Positions 54,267 through 64,000 of a stretch of DNA of 64,000 nt are shown piece by piece. Every line of letters starts with the position of its first letter. The stretch's first letter is position 1. The translations under genes and the position numbers were made by a program. The notes beneath the pieces are model-generated. The model saw nothing but the letters and a program-made list of their open reading frames with translations. It was not told where the DNA came from and did no database searches. Source of the DNA: Dendrophyllia cribrosa (taxonomy: Eukaryota > Cnidaria > Anthozoa > Scleractinia > Dendrophylliidae); assembly GCA_024195265.1 (NCBI GenBank), contig JAJLRJ010000001.1:8664357-8728356 (forward strand). Reading direction: 5' to 3'.

Positions 54267-54822
54267 AGTGCCTCTGTGATCAAATATTTTATTTTAATTT
54301 TTTACATTTCCATGTACAATAATTAGACTTTCTTACTCATCTTGCCAAATTTCAATTCACTACCAACATCAGAAGTCATTTTATTTTAACATTTATTTCC
54401 GAGAATTTACGGCCGCCATTAATCAACCTTGTTCCAAGGCTTGGTTGCGAATGGGAGAAAGTGACTTTAAAGACTCAAACATACCTCACAGGTTGAAATT
54501 ATAATAACAATAAGTATTGTAAATCACGCAAAAAGCAACAAAAACTTTGGACTGGTTCTTCGTGCAATTTTCTATGCTGATTGTTATTATAATTTCAACC
54601 CGTGAGGTACATTTGAGTCTTTGACTTCACTTTCTCCCATTCGCAACCAAGCCTTGGAACAAGGTTGATTAACGGCAGATGTAAATTGTCGGAAATAAAT
54701 GTTAAAATGAAATGATTTCTGATGTTCGTAATGGATTGAAATTTGGCAAGATGAGTAAGAAAGTCTAATAGTACACGAAAATGTAAAAAAATGAAAATAA
54801 AAAATTTGATCATGGGGGCACT
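54267..54822. mobile_element. TTAA-site MITE with long arms (AGTGCC ends)
   Basis: Flanked by TTAA at 54263-54266 and 54823-54826. Ends AGTGCCTCTGTGATCAAA and TTTGATCATGGGGGCACT. The arms stay complementary for more than 200 bp (CCAAGGCTTGGTTGCGAATG versus CATTCGCAACCAAGCCTTGG), so almost the whole element folds back. Confidence 0.85.
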
Positions 54823-54839
54823 TTAAGTACATGACCACA

Positions 54840-55500
54840 TCACTATCACAGCAAAAAAAATTAAGCCCTTTTCTTATTTCAGAAACAACAGGACAACAAA
54901 CTTATTAAAGTTCAATGTCAAATTTGTGTAAGCAAACTCAAGTTGGCATGTGTGAATGTGGCATCAACTGTTGGCAAACTTGTGTTAGCAAACTCAAGTT
55001 GGCAACAAATAGAACTTGTTTCTGACCTTGTCAAATTTTACCAACCTTTTTTTGCTTTTGTTTAATAGCAAACCCGCATCTGACATGCAAACGTTTGCTG
55101 ATACCTAATTTCATAGGGTCCTCTGCCTTCCTACCCCAAGAAGAAATAATCTTGAGAACGAGAGGTTGAGATGGGTGGAAGTTTGTTGTGTAAAAACATG
55201 AGATTGCCAAGTGACGTTTTCAAGTTTGCCAACTTTTGTTTGTTGTGTGAAGTGCACTTAGTTTGGGAAAATGGTTCACTTCCTTCCTTCTATTTTCCTT
55301 TCTATAGTTCATGTATGTACCGTAGACATATTTTTTCAAACCTTGCTTTGCCTGAGAAATTTCCGTTTCTAAACAAAATATATTTAAATTGAACATCTTT
55401 TTTGGGGCATGAATGAATGACATTGTGTCAGAGCACTTTAAGTGTTTGCATCACCCCTGGTATACAAACTGGCAAGAAACATGTCCTGTCAATTTCAATG
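54840..55500. other. Intergenic region downstream of MRPL27
   Basis: 54900-55240 has repeated CAAACTTGTGTTAGCAAACTC / GCAAACTCAAGTTGGCA units in short tandem. The remainder is AT-rich with no recognised gene. It lies between the 3' end of MRPL27 and the duplicated VPS9 segment. Confidence 0.5.
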
Positions 55501-55504
55501 GATA

Positions 55505-58500
55505 TTATCTTTCCAAAATTTTATAAACATCATGCACAGGAACGAGCTTTGGGCCAGTAAAGGCTTGTTTCTGTATCACATGAATAAACTTTTTCTCGTG
55601 CAATTTCTTCAGGGGACCATAACCCCATGCGTAAGGTTCTAGTAGTTCTCTTTTATATTTCACATATCCCTCAGCCAATGCATACAATGTCCAATCTCTG
55701 CCAAGCCCAACCTGAAAGAAACAAGTGCCAAATTATTTTTATTTATTTATTTAATTTTTTTTACAGGAACATCTGGTTTAGCACACATATAGCTAGTTAA
55801 AACAGAGCCCTGTCTACTTAACAAAATGAAACGACTGATAACAGAAATTAAACAGTACAAGAAACACACAAAACAATGAAAACTATAATTCAAATTAGTT
55901 TATGCATATCGCTAACATTTTACATTGAAAGGATTGAGAATCGATCTTTTGGCTGTAATTCTGAGTATACGACTGTTTTAGATAAAGCCTTCCAAAAGCT
56001 TACATTTTCTCCAGGATGAAATTTGACTTTGTGCTTCCACTGTCGAAAAAGGACAGTGCCTGGGATGACATGCTCACCTGTAGTAACAGACAGAAACTTG
56101 TCTCATAAATATACAAGAAAATGAAGAAATAATTCTGAGGGGAGGGGGGGGGGGGGGGGGGCACTCGCATATGAAAGGAATGGAGAAGGTCGTCGGAAAT
56201 TTTGAATTACAGCAATCTGCTTATCATTTTTGGAATAACTTTCATTAATCGGGAATGGATTGCATTATTGAAATCAAAATTCAGGTTTTAAATTGATTAT
56301 TGGAATCTTCCAACATTAACCTCGTTCGAATGAATGTTGACAGCAATCATAGGACAATAGCCTGTGAACAGGCTTCTTTTTGGGGAATTGGGTTAGGTTA
56401 AAATCGGCGAGCGAAGCGAGGACTGGGAAAGAGGGAATGGGCGGCGAAGCCTGTGGACAAGCCTTTGATGCCGCCGTTCCGCCCCCTAGTAATTATCCTG
56501 TTATTATATTGGCAACAAGTTAATTAAAATGTCAACAAGTTGTCATGTTTTTAGTCTGTTGAATGCATCGGTAGCAGTATAAAACACGACTCCCACTCTT
56601 CGCAAAAAAGTATTTAAAAAACCTAAAGTATAAAGCTTTTCCAGTAAGACTTCAGAGAGAATTGCGCGTTTAGATCACAGTTATGAATTTGTTTTCTTCG
56701 ATGATATTGACCTTTTGATCTCGGCGAATTATAGTGTTTCCGGCCACACCGTAATAGGCATCTTAGATCCAAGTCTCAAAAAGTCGTTGTCTATAATTCC
56801 ACTGCATTGAAATCATGAATTATTGCAATAATTTTTAGCTAATTAGTATTAAAGTTCTGTAGTTGAGTAGTGTGTCCCAGTGGAGCTAGGATAAACCCCC
56901 GTTGTTTTGTAATAGCGTTTGATTTGGCATCCAACAGATAATCTGTAGCATGGTTGCTGTTTTGTAAATCCAGTCGGCAAAATTCCAAAAACTTCTTGCT
57001 TTTTTGCAACAGACTTTAGACACAGCTTTTGCTCTTCTTTAAGCCTCGGTATAAGCGAAAAATTTTGCAACGAATCGCTCAAAGCTTTCTCAAAATCGAG
57101 ATCTGAAAATTGCATGCGACGAGTCGTCATGTTTGTTTATCATATGAGCCAGTGAATGGAATATTTATGCAAATTTAAGGCGCAAGGTATTTGAGATGTC
57201 AACATGTGTCGTCTGTCACCGCATACCTGTCAACACCAAGTGATCTGACCAATCAGCTCATGATATCAGACTCTGGTATCATGGAACGGCGGCATCAAAG
57301 GCGAGTCCACAGGCTTCGCCGCCCCTTCCCTCTTCCCCAGTCCGCGCTCGGCTCGCTTCACTCGCCGATTTTAACCTAACCCAATTCCCCAAATAAGAAG
57401 CCTGTTCACAGGCTAATAGGACAAAGAAAAAATCTGAATCCCGCAGAAATGGAACCTAAGATCAAGTGTTTCCACAGTTGCTTTGACATTCCCCAAATGA
57501 TTTCGGTGACGATGATGACAACAATGATGACAGGAATGGTGATGGTCAGTACCCAAGGGGGGGGGGGGGGGGGGGGAGGACTCCGAAATGAAAATTATGG
57601 GAGCGCTCGTCGTACCTTTTAGGGGTCACAATTTGAAGATTGGTACCACTTATGGTGATGAAATCTAAAATGACCGTGGTTGAGGCTTTTAGCCAGAAAT
57701 TGAAATGTGGGCATCCTGAAGATATTTCCCCTTATAAATTTTTAAATGATTAGGTGCAATTTTCATGAATTTCTTCAAAAAGTGGGTGTCCACAAGACAC
57801 CTGGACACCCTGCTGTCTAAAAGCTTGCCATGGTTAGAATTATCACGACACCTTTTAGGGTATTGAGCTGAAAAGATATGATAGAAAATATCTTGTGTCA
57901 TCTAAAATTGGTACCTCGTAGGCTTAAAGATATATTTGAGCCACACCTATCAAACAAGATTCTGGAAACTTTTATGGTGTTTTTCGAAAATTTCCAACGA
58001 GCGTTCCCGTCATTAACCTGTGAATATGTGCAAGTGTAATGAATGGGTTATCAGTAACAGTGGCTGATTCACTCACTCACTCACTCCCTCGTTCCTTCCA
58101 TCAGCTGTAAACTTAGAGATGTAATGCTTTGTTACGAATGCATTTTGTAACAAGAACAACGTGAATTGAGCGATAACAAAAACTAATTTGTTGTAAACGA
58201 ATATAAACAACAATAAGCTTAAAAATGTTTTGCATTTGGAGTCTTTAGTTTAATGCAACATTAAAATAATATTGATCTAAGAGGATTTTTCACCCGAGAC
58301 ATGCGTTTTGATGTGCATCTACCTTGAAATAATGAGCATGTGTTCCTTAATGGTCTAGTGGACTAGCGCCGGGCCTCGCAGTCCCGAGGCACGAATTCAC
58401 TTCACGTTCAAACACCCCCCACCCCCCTTTTTTGTTCTTTTTTTTTTTTTACTTCGGACTCGGCATTATGAAAGTGATTTCCTGTTTGTTTGTTTTTTGT

Positions 58501-58974
58501 GTTCGTCAAAAATCCTTACGTTTAATTTTTAAAAAAATATCGAACCGTTCCAGTGTGAAAACATACGCTATTGCTCTTAGGAGCCTTTGATTTTTATAAA
58601 GGAGTTCCCACCGGGAGTCAGTGGTGGTAATAATGATAAACTTTATTTGAAGGTTAAAAAGAATCATACATGTCATTTTTACCACTGACAGGGTAGATAA
58701 CCTACCTTCATATCTTTTCATTCCTAACCGCTTTCCTTTTCTGGGTTTGCCTTGGTTCTTCCCGTGCCCTCCAGATTTCTTAGCGTGTGTTCGACATTGA
58801 ATGAATACTCCGGGTAAACCTGTTTTCATGAAGCGATAAATTTAAGTGTAGATTAATAATTGATCAAGCGAATCCTACAGGAAGTCAAATACAATAAAAT
58901 CTATCATACTTACATCTAAAAGGTTGAAAATTTTCCAACTTTCGAATGCAAAATGACGCCAAGATAGCAGCCAT
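55505..58974 (-). CDS. MRPL27: Mitochondrial ribosomal protein bL27m, 151 residues
   Basis: Component of the mitochondrial large ribosomal subunit near the peptidyl-transferase centre. Four exons, phases consistent: 58974-58914, 58819-58706, 56077-56004, 55711-55505. The N-terminus MAAILASFCIRKLENFQ is basic and amphipathic, as for an import signal. Then comes the bL27 core: [70 protein letters not shown] by segments, and a metazoan-type C-terminal extension (FIHVIQKQAFTGPKLVPVHD). Length agrees with animal homologues (about 148). The mature glycine-histidine-rich stretch corresponds to the bacterial AHKKGGGS.NGRDS start. The 2.6 kb second intron carries the MULE-like element at 56358. Confidence 0.95.
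56144..56161. repeat. G homopolymer
   Basis: 18 G in an intron of MRPL27, followed by CACTCGCATATGAAAGGAAT. Confidence 0.9.
56358..57415. mobile_element. TIR element with 9-bp target duplication carrying a RecQ-helicase fragment (Pack-MULE-like)
   Basis: Ends TAGCCTGTGAACAGGCTTCT are inverted over about 125 bp (to GATGCCGCCGTTCC at 56480 and its complement at 57282) with few differences. ATAGGACAA flanks both ends (56349-56357, 57416-57424), a 9-bp duplication typical of Mutator-like elements. Each terminus is itself a small palindrome (AGCCTGTGAACAGGCT). The interior holds a host-like RecQ helicase N-terminus rather than a transposase, so it is non-autonomous. Confidence 0.8.
56849..57130 (-). 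pseudogene. RecQ-like DNA helicase, N-terminal fragment
   Basis: Residues 1-55 read MTTRRMQFSDLDFEKALSD ... RLKEEQKLCLKSVAKKQ ... VFGILPTGF, matching the start of animal RecQ-like DEAD/DEAH helicases up to the Walker A loop (normally GILPTGFGKS). At Gly-Phe the sequence departs abruptly (TKQQPCYRL), losing the catalytic Lys-Ser and all downstream motifs. No helicase function is possible. Large multicopy RecQ-like families exist in some invertebrate genomes, so the source may be such a family rather than the cellular RECQL gene. Confidence 0.7.
57425..58115. repeat. Repeat with TACCTTTTAGGGGT motifs and a G run
   Basis: The G run at 57557-57576 is followed by GTCGTACCTTTTAGGGGTCA, CACCTTTTAGGGTATTGAGC and GAGCCACACCTATCAAACAA. 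Related motifs occur upstream of the VPS9 start (49370-49560: TTCGTACCTTTTAGGGGTTA, TACCTTTTAGGGTATTACAC, AAGCCACACCTACAAAACAG), also associated with a long G run (49733-49769). This is a dispersed family with a G-homopolymer component. Confidence 0.55.
58120..58415. repeat. Dispersed repeat with tRNA-like segment, copy 3
   Basis: Inverted relative of 45265-45690 (TTGTTACGAATGCATTTTGT, AACAATAAGCTTAAAAATGT, GGAGTCTTTAGTTTAATGCA). It is followed by a tRNA-like piece at 58345-58415 with A-box TGGTCTAGTGG and a weak B-box CGTTCAAACACC. In both copies the tRNA-like part lies 3' of the body relative to its own promoter direction. Confidence 0.55.
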
Positions 58975-59379
58975 TTTCTTTTTGTGAAACCCTGTCTCAA
59001 TGGTCAGCGGTAGTGACGTCATATAAGAAGCATAGATTTGTCCCCCGGATTTGTCCCAATCTCGTACGAGAATTGTTAATTTTGACCCGAATTTGCTTTT
59101 CAAAGTTTACATCTCGTTGTTTTCTCGCTTCATGTTCGCTTCAGGATGAGCTTTGAAGAAAAGGAAAAAGAGAACAATACTGCGAGTATATGAATGCCTG
59201 ATGAATGCGAATCCCAAATTTGGACAGAAGCCGGCGTGCATTCAGAACCGGAAACCAATCAAACATAACTTTCGCACCATTATAAACATGCAAACAGCTT
59301 GCTAATTTGAAGGTCCTATCATTTCCTTCAGCACCTGTGACCGAACTTCAGATGGTCTTTTTATGTTCCTGTGACCAAG
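58975..59379. promoter_or_regulatory. Bidirectional promoter between MRPL27 and the Canopy gene
   Basis: Only about 405 bp separate the two divergent start codons. No repeat is recognised in it, and no TATA box is obvious. GTGACGTCAT (about 59010) is a CRE/ATF-type palindrome (TGACGTCA). Confidence 0.65.
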
Positions 59380-62300
59380 ATGCGTATGTTTGTCGCATTG
59401 TTTTTATTTTTAGCTATTTTATTTGCGGTCGATGCAGATAGCATTGACGAAGAAGAGGAGAAACTTCCCACCAAGTGTCACGGTAAATATTCCTTGGTTT
59501 TAAGCGTTACCCAGAACAGAACCTTATTTTAAGCGATTGACATATTCAAAACATGCAATCCCTGGAAAATAGTTTTAGTTTCATTTAGGGGACGTCTCTC
59601 TGTAAAATTCGTATTTCAAATATTGTTTGATCTTCGAAAATTTCAGATATTTGTCCCGCGCTCCTTTTTTGCGCTTTTGATGTAGTTGATCGATATGCAG
59701 TGACAACCGATGCGACTTTAAATTTTAATAGATTTATAACTTCCTCTAATCAGTTGCAGATCCGAACCTCCAAATTTGACATTTTGATGTTAACGAACTT
59801 TTTCCTGTCTTAAAAACTTAAGTTATTTGGACAAATAATTTTTTACCTTTGAACTTTTTGTGCATGTTGTCGTCCATGTTCCGACGATGGTCATCCCTGT
59901 GATCTCCAGCTGAAGAAGTATTAAAATTATTCATGTACTCATCCGTTAAACAAAATTGATATGCGTATAAATATAACTGACTGTTTTTATAATCCCACCA
60001 CCATTTTTACCTCTAGTTTTTGTCTTTCTGCTAACTTTTTCGTTTCAGTAGTTACTCAGCACAATTTTTATCCAAAATCTTTGAAGATGCACACACCGAG
60101 GTACAAAATTGACATTTTTTTAATGTTAATTCTCGGCCCCTTTTGTATGCAAATCAAGGCAAGTTTCCTTTCCCGGTATTAAATGGATCTAAGTTGGTGG
60201 TATGGCACATTATCAAAACTTAATGATTTAAAATGCTTTTTGCACATGATAAGAAGTTTGGTTCTGTTAGTGGCTTTCCTGATTGGCTGAGCACAAAGCT
60301 AATTATGTAAACAGGTGGTATGCTGAAATTATGCAGCTTTGTTTAAATGTAGCATCCTTGCTCCAAATTGATTCTTCTCCATATGTAGTAGAAAAGATAA
60401 ATTAAAGGGACTGGCATGGTTTTTTTAGTCACAATTGTGCTAAATTTATGGTGTAGTTTATTTGTCACTCATACACTGAACAAATTTTGGAAATTTTTTT
60501 TTTGGCATCAAAATAAAGTTTACAGAATGAACTTTCATCCAAAAAAAAATTATCGAAAAATAGTGACAATTGACGGAGAAATGACGGTATAACTTTTGTA
60601 GGCGGAGTTTGTTTATGAAGCGATATGTTTTTCTAAGCGCTGTTTTCTCAAAGTTAATTTTTCGCTTGTAGGGGACACTTTAAAAAGCTACAACTCAAAG
60701 GGAATTTGTTCGATTTTCCTCAAATTTGGACAGAAGCTAGGCTAATATATAATCAACCAAAACGTGTCAGCGAATTTCTTATTTCCGAAAACTTTTTCGT
60801 CAAAAGCCATTTCCGTGCGATCACTTCAATTTGTTTTCTCCCTTTTTCGAAAATATTCTGTAACTTTTCACTGCAATTGAATATGGGAAATCGCCGACAC
60901 GTTTTTTTTAGCGCTTCGTGTCCGGAAACCCGAGAACAAATCAAATTAGCAAAATACAATAATCGCTTTGAGTTATAGCGTTTTAAAGCTAATTCGGACG
61001 TTTGAATTTAGACGTCGTAAAAATTTCGACAATTCATTTTATTACCAAATAGTTTCCATATTTAGATAGCCAGCTCTATAAGCTTTAATTTGATATCTGG
61101 GTTTAGGTATATTAAGTGTAATCTTAAGACGCTAGAGCTGTTATACTGGAGACACCCCCGAAGGTACACTGTAACCTTAAGCGATTTTAGGAAGACAGTA
61201 AGGCAGAACTTGAAAACCATTTGGCTAACTGTATGCCCATTTTCAAGTTGCAATTTAAGGGGTGGCAAAAGGTCTTTCACAAATTATGGGTCTCATAAAA
61301 TTTAACAGAATTTCACAGTTCTCACAGTCTCTTTTTTCAGCAATTCTACTCCTCTTGGAGTCACTGTATTTTTCATGAAGCATTTCTTGATGTCAGTCCT
61401 GCATTTTAGAAAAATCAAAAAGTTTTGAGTCCCCAGAAAAAAATGCTTTTCTCACCACCTCACTTTTACCATTTGCCTCCCCTAATTCATTTTATTTTGG
61501 CCATGCAGAGCCAAAATGCACTTATATTTTAGTGTGCACTCTCGTAGTGACTTTTAACAAAACCGGGTCACCATGTTTAAGTCTCCATTGTCGCTTTTGT
61601 TTTGTTAAAGTGTTTTGGGAGTAATCAACTGCTACTTATAATGTGATCTTAGAATATTTGCATTTTCATTAACGGACAGCTGAAAAAGGACACAAAGAAA
61701 TCATCATTTCGGATACTTATTTGGGAAGGGATAGGGGGTTACCCCCTAAAATTTCTTTTAAAACGAAAAATGTGATTTTTCATACCATATTCTGGGCCGA
61801 GTATCTGAGATATTTCCCCTTTATTAGGGAAAATTCTACACCCCATTTTAGACTTGTGGGAAAAAAGTTAATCCTATTTTGCACAAATCTGGCAAAAACT
61901 ACACCAAAGTGAATTGACAACCTAATATTACCCTCAGGCAACACAAACCTTGCAGGGACCCCTCCCTCCACTTGCTTGATATGACACTGTATTCTCAATT
62001 CAACTCTGGTTTATATTATTTTCCTTTGACAATCTTTGCAAGTCAGAATAACTATTTCAAACTTCTATTGGCACTATTAAGTTCTTGTGTTTAAAGGAGG
62101 CTATTTATTTAGAGGTGTATTTCTAAGTCATACAATGCCATTTGATGATAAGAAATTTCACTGAATTTTCAAGAGCTTCTAAAAACATTTGTATCTTTAA
62201 TTTCAGTATGTAAACACCTGGTCCAAGAATTGCAAGATGAGCTTGAGAGGTCAGGCAAATCAAACGAAATATTCAGAACAGGGCAGATATTCCAGGAGCA

Positions 62301-63610
62301 GCGTAAGGAAATAAACTACAGGCAATCGTAAGTGCTGTTGCCTGTGAACTTTCAACTATACAAATAAATAAAAAAATAAATAAAAAGGAATTTCAGTGGA
62401 GTCCATAGAGTGGCTATTACTTCCACTGTTTCTGGATCGAATTGGAATTTTAAAAATATTGATTTTTGTGGAGGGAGAAAAACCGAAGTACCCGGAGAAT
62501 AATCCTCGGAGCAAGAATGAGAACCAACAACAAACTCAACCCACATATGGCGTCACCTCCAGAAATCGAACCCAGGCCACATTAGTGGGAGGCGAGTGCT
62601 CTCACCACTGCACCATCCCTGCTACCGTGGTAATGATATCATGTGAGTGATGATATACCTCTGATTTGTTTTGGTGAGAGGTGATCTGTATTAGCTGGAA
62701 GAATAAAAAGAAAAATAATTATTGGAACTGTTTTAGCCAGAAAATGTTAAATTACCATTATTATCACTGAAAAGAGAAGCAGAGACTGCAGCCAAAGACA
62801 GAACAACTTGGAGAAGGAAGATTGAATGGCCCTATTCTCCATGAGGAGAGACAAGATAGATGATGATGTTTGCTACTGAAAAGCCCCTCTGGAGATCCCA
62901 AGTAATATTTTCCCTTCTAGAGGCATGTTCCCCAAGCTTGTTGTTTAAGTATGTGGAATTAACAGGCCATTTCCAAGTTATCTTAAGTCTATCAAAACAG
63001 GGCCATTAGTGCAAAACTATTGATATAAAAATGAGGTTTCCTTTACATGCAAATAAAACTTGTATTCATATGAATGATTTTGCACTTGGCCTTGTTTTGA
63101 TAAAGGCGCTTGTAACTCGGAAATGGCCCATTGTACAGTGTCTGCTCTGATCCAGACTTTTCATTCTTCTTTTAGTGAAGTGCGACTAAATGAGGCCCTT
63201 GAGAATGCTTGCTCGAATGTTTTGGACTACAAGGTGCACAAGGACAAAATCAAGGCATTACGATATGAGAAAAGTAAGTTATTTAGTTGTCACTATTAGA
63301 CTTATACATTGAATAGATCACATCTTTCTTTTCTGACAAGTAACCAGAAGCTCAACTTACAGCTGATTTGCAGTTTCTGTTACTCGAGAGAAAAGTCATT
63401 TCACACTTCACACAAGCCAACTGCGGCAATTTGTAGCTTGTGTAAATAATCTTTAACCCTCAAATTAACTGTTTCTTTAAATCTTCAGAGGAAAGTGTAA
63501 CATTCAACACTCTCAAAGGCCTCAAGAATCGTGGGGTGAAGGTAGAACTTGGATTTCCTGATGAGATGTGGGACAATCCTGACGCAGAAGTAACCCGACT
63601 GAAGAGCAGG
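59380..63610 (+). CDS. Canopy-3/4-type ER co-chaperone, N-terminal four exons (continues beyond window)
   Basis: Canopy 3/4 (PRAT4A/B) are ER-lumen saposin-fold proteins; CNPY3 works with gp94 in folding Toll-like receptors. Exons: 59380-59482, 62207-62327, 63176-63273, 63489-63610, in consistent phase, 148 codons so far. Residues 1-20 are a signal peptide (MRMFVALFLFLAILFAVDA). An acidic SIDEEEEKLP precedes the first CxxC (KCHVCKH, C33/C36). Next come ELQDELERSGKSNEI, RLNEALENACSNVLDYKVHK (third Cys), TLKGLKNRGVKVELGFPDEMW and DAEVTRLKSR, aligning with the CNPY3/4 middle region. The remaining exons with the later cysteines are expected after 64000. Resemblance looks closer to CNPY4 (EALEN, TLKGL..GVKV.LG.P.E.W), but an invertebrate pro-orthologue of both is likely. 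Confidence 0.92.
59490..62200. other. First intron of the Canopy gene
   Basis: 60403 begins TTAA-AGGGACTGGCATGG, resembling the left end of the TTAA-site MITEs, without a matching right end. 60540-61000 has open frames on both strands with no recognised family. 61500-62000 is AT-rich. No other element with defined ends is seen. Confidence 0.45.
62352..62622 (-). mobile_element. tRNA-derived SINE
   Basis: Read on the minus strand: GCAGGGATGGTGCAGTGGTGAG (A-box), CACTCGCCTCCCAC, B-box GGGTTCGATTTC. Then a body ending in GGGTACTTCGGTTTTTCTCC and an A/T-rich tail (TTTATTTATTTTTTTATTTA). The arrangement (Pol III promoter head, body, tail) is that of a SINE. It sits in the intron just after Canopy exon 62207-62327. 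Confidence 0.8.
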
Positions 63611-63667
63611 GTACGTGTATAACGCCTTTATCAGTGTTTCTTTTCCAGTGGTGAATCTACAGGAGGG

Positions 63668-63776
63668 CCCTCCCCCCCCCCCCCCCCTTCCCCACCCTGC
63701 CCACCCCCCCAATCTTGCAAAGAAACGAGGCTTAAAGAGCTGAAAAAACTTCCAGTCTCTAAAAATTGCACTCCCA

Positions 63777-63807
<31 letters not shown>

Positions 63808-63814
63808 AAAAAAA
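63668..63814. repeat. C homopolymers and a C/A tract
   Basis: Runs of about 20 C at 63668-63687 and about 20 C at 63778-63797 followed by 17 A. Downstream of the last visible Canopy exon; 63815-64000 contains nothing recognised. Confidence 0.85.
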
Positions 63815-64000
63815 ACTAGTGTATAACCTCTAATACATAAGAGATAAACGTTTGAACGTGGAAGCACTTGACAATAGGTACCAACTCTTCTTCCAACAGC
63901 TTCATGGTGTTGTTAACAAGATAAGTATACCTTCTCTGTAAAAAAGAAGAGGCCCATTCTTTCAGCCTACTCCCCCTGAAACTCCAAAAGCTGCTATTGC

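Noticed and set aside
58345..58415. Functional tRNA gene
   Set aside because: Weak B box, and the copy at 45286 shows the same repeat with an internally deleted version; treated as repeat-borne.

Overview
The window is eukaryotic and most likely from an anthozoan cnidarian, probably a stony coral. It has intron-rich animal genes with GT-AG splice sites, an AT-rich background, very dense short inverted-repeat transposons, Penelope-like retroelements and simple-sequence tracts. The phylum assignment is inferred from gene and repeat character, because no species-specific marker is visible. About 7% of the sequence is coding exon; the rest is introns and repeats.

Layout. (1) 1-21.4 kb, + strand: the last eleven exons of an acid sphingomyelinase gene (SMPD1-like). 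Its introns carry many MITEs, a 6.3 kb composite transposon (5860-12168) that contains a nested Ginger-like integrase transposon (9507-12048), and a 0.8 kb polypyrimidine microsatellite. (2) 22-41 kb: a gene-poor block holding three tandem relatives of barrier-to-autointegration factor (BAF/BANF1): a decayed copy (23.9 kb), an intact copy (31.9 kb) and a divergent intact copy (39.5 kb). Between them lie three Penelope-like remnants, two of which retain a hammerhead-ribozyme-like fold, plus local tandem duplications and a 1.9 kb near-perfect palindrome. (3) 42.1-49.3 kb, - strand: a six-exon VPS9-domain gene whose C-terminus looks like a peptidoglycan-binding fold. Its first two exons are repeated beyond a 500-N gap (47231-50228 versus 50729-53728), most likely an assembly false duplication. 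(4) 55.5-59.0 kb, - strand: complete four-exon MRPL27 (mitochondrial bL27), with a TIR element carrying a RecQ-helicase fragment in one intron. (5) 59.4 kb to beyond the window, + strand: the first four exons of a Canopy-3/4-type ER co-chaperone, head-to-head with MRPL27 across about 405 bp.

The host genes belong to unrelated housekeeping roles: lysosomal lipid hydrolysis, chromatin/nuclear-envelope DNA bridging, endosomal Rab regulation, mitochondrial translation and ER folding. Only MRPL27/CNPY (shared promoter) and the BAF series (tandem duplication) have an evident positional relationship. The most unusual material is the mobile DNA: a TIR element encoding a DUF7869-type protein, the Ginger insertion with a reconstructable target site, the hammerhead motifs, the giant palindrome, and the Pack-MULE-like helicase capture.

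Exon boundaries were placed by hand from splice consensus, reading phase and remembered family conservation. No alignment or database search was run.
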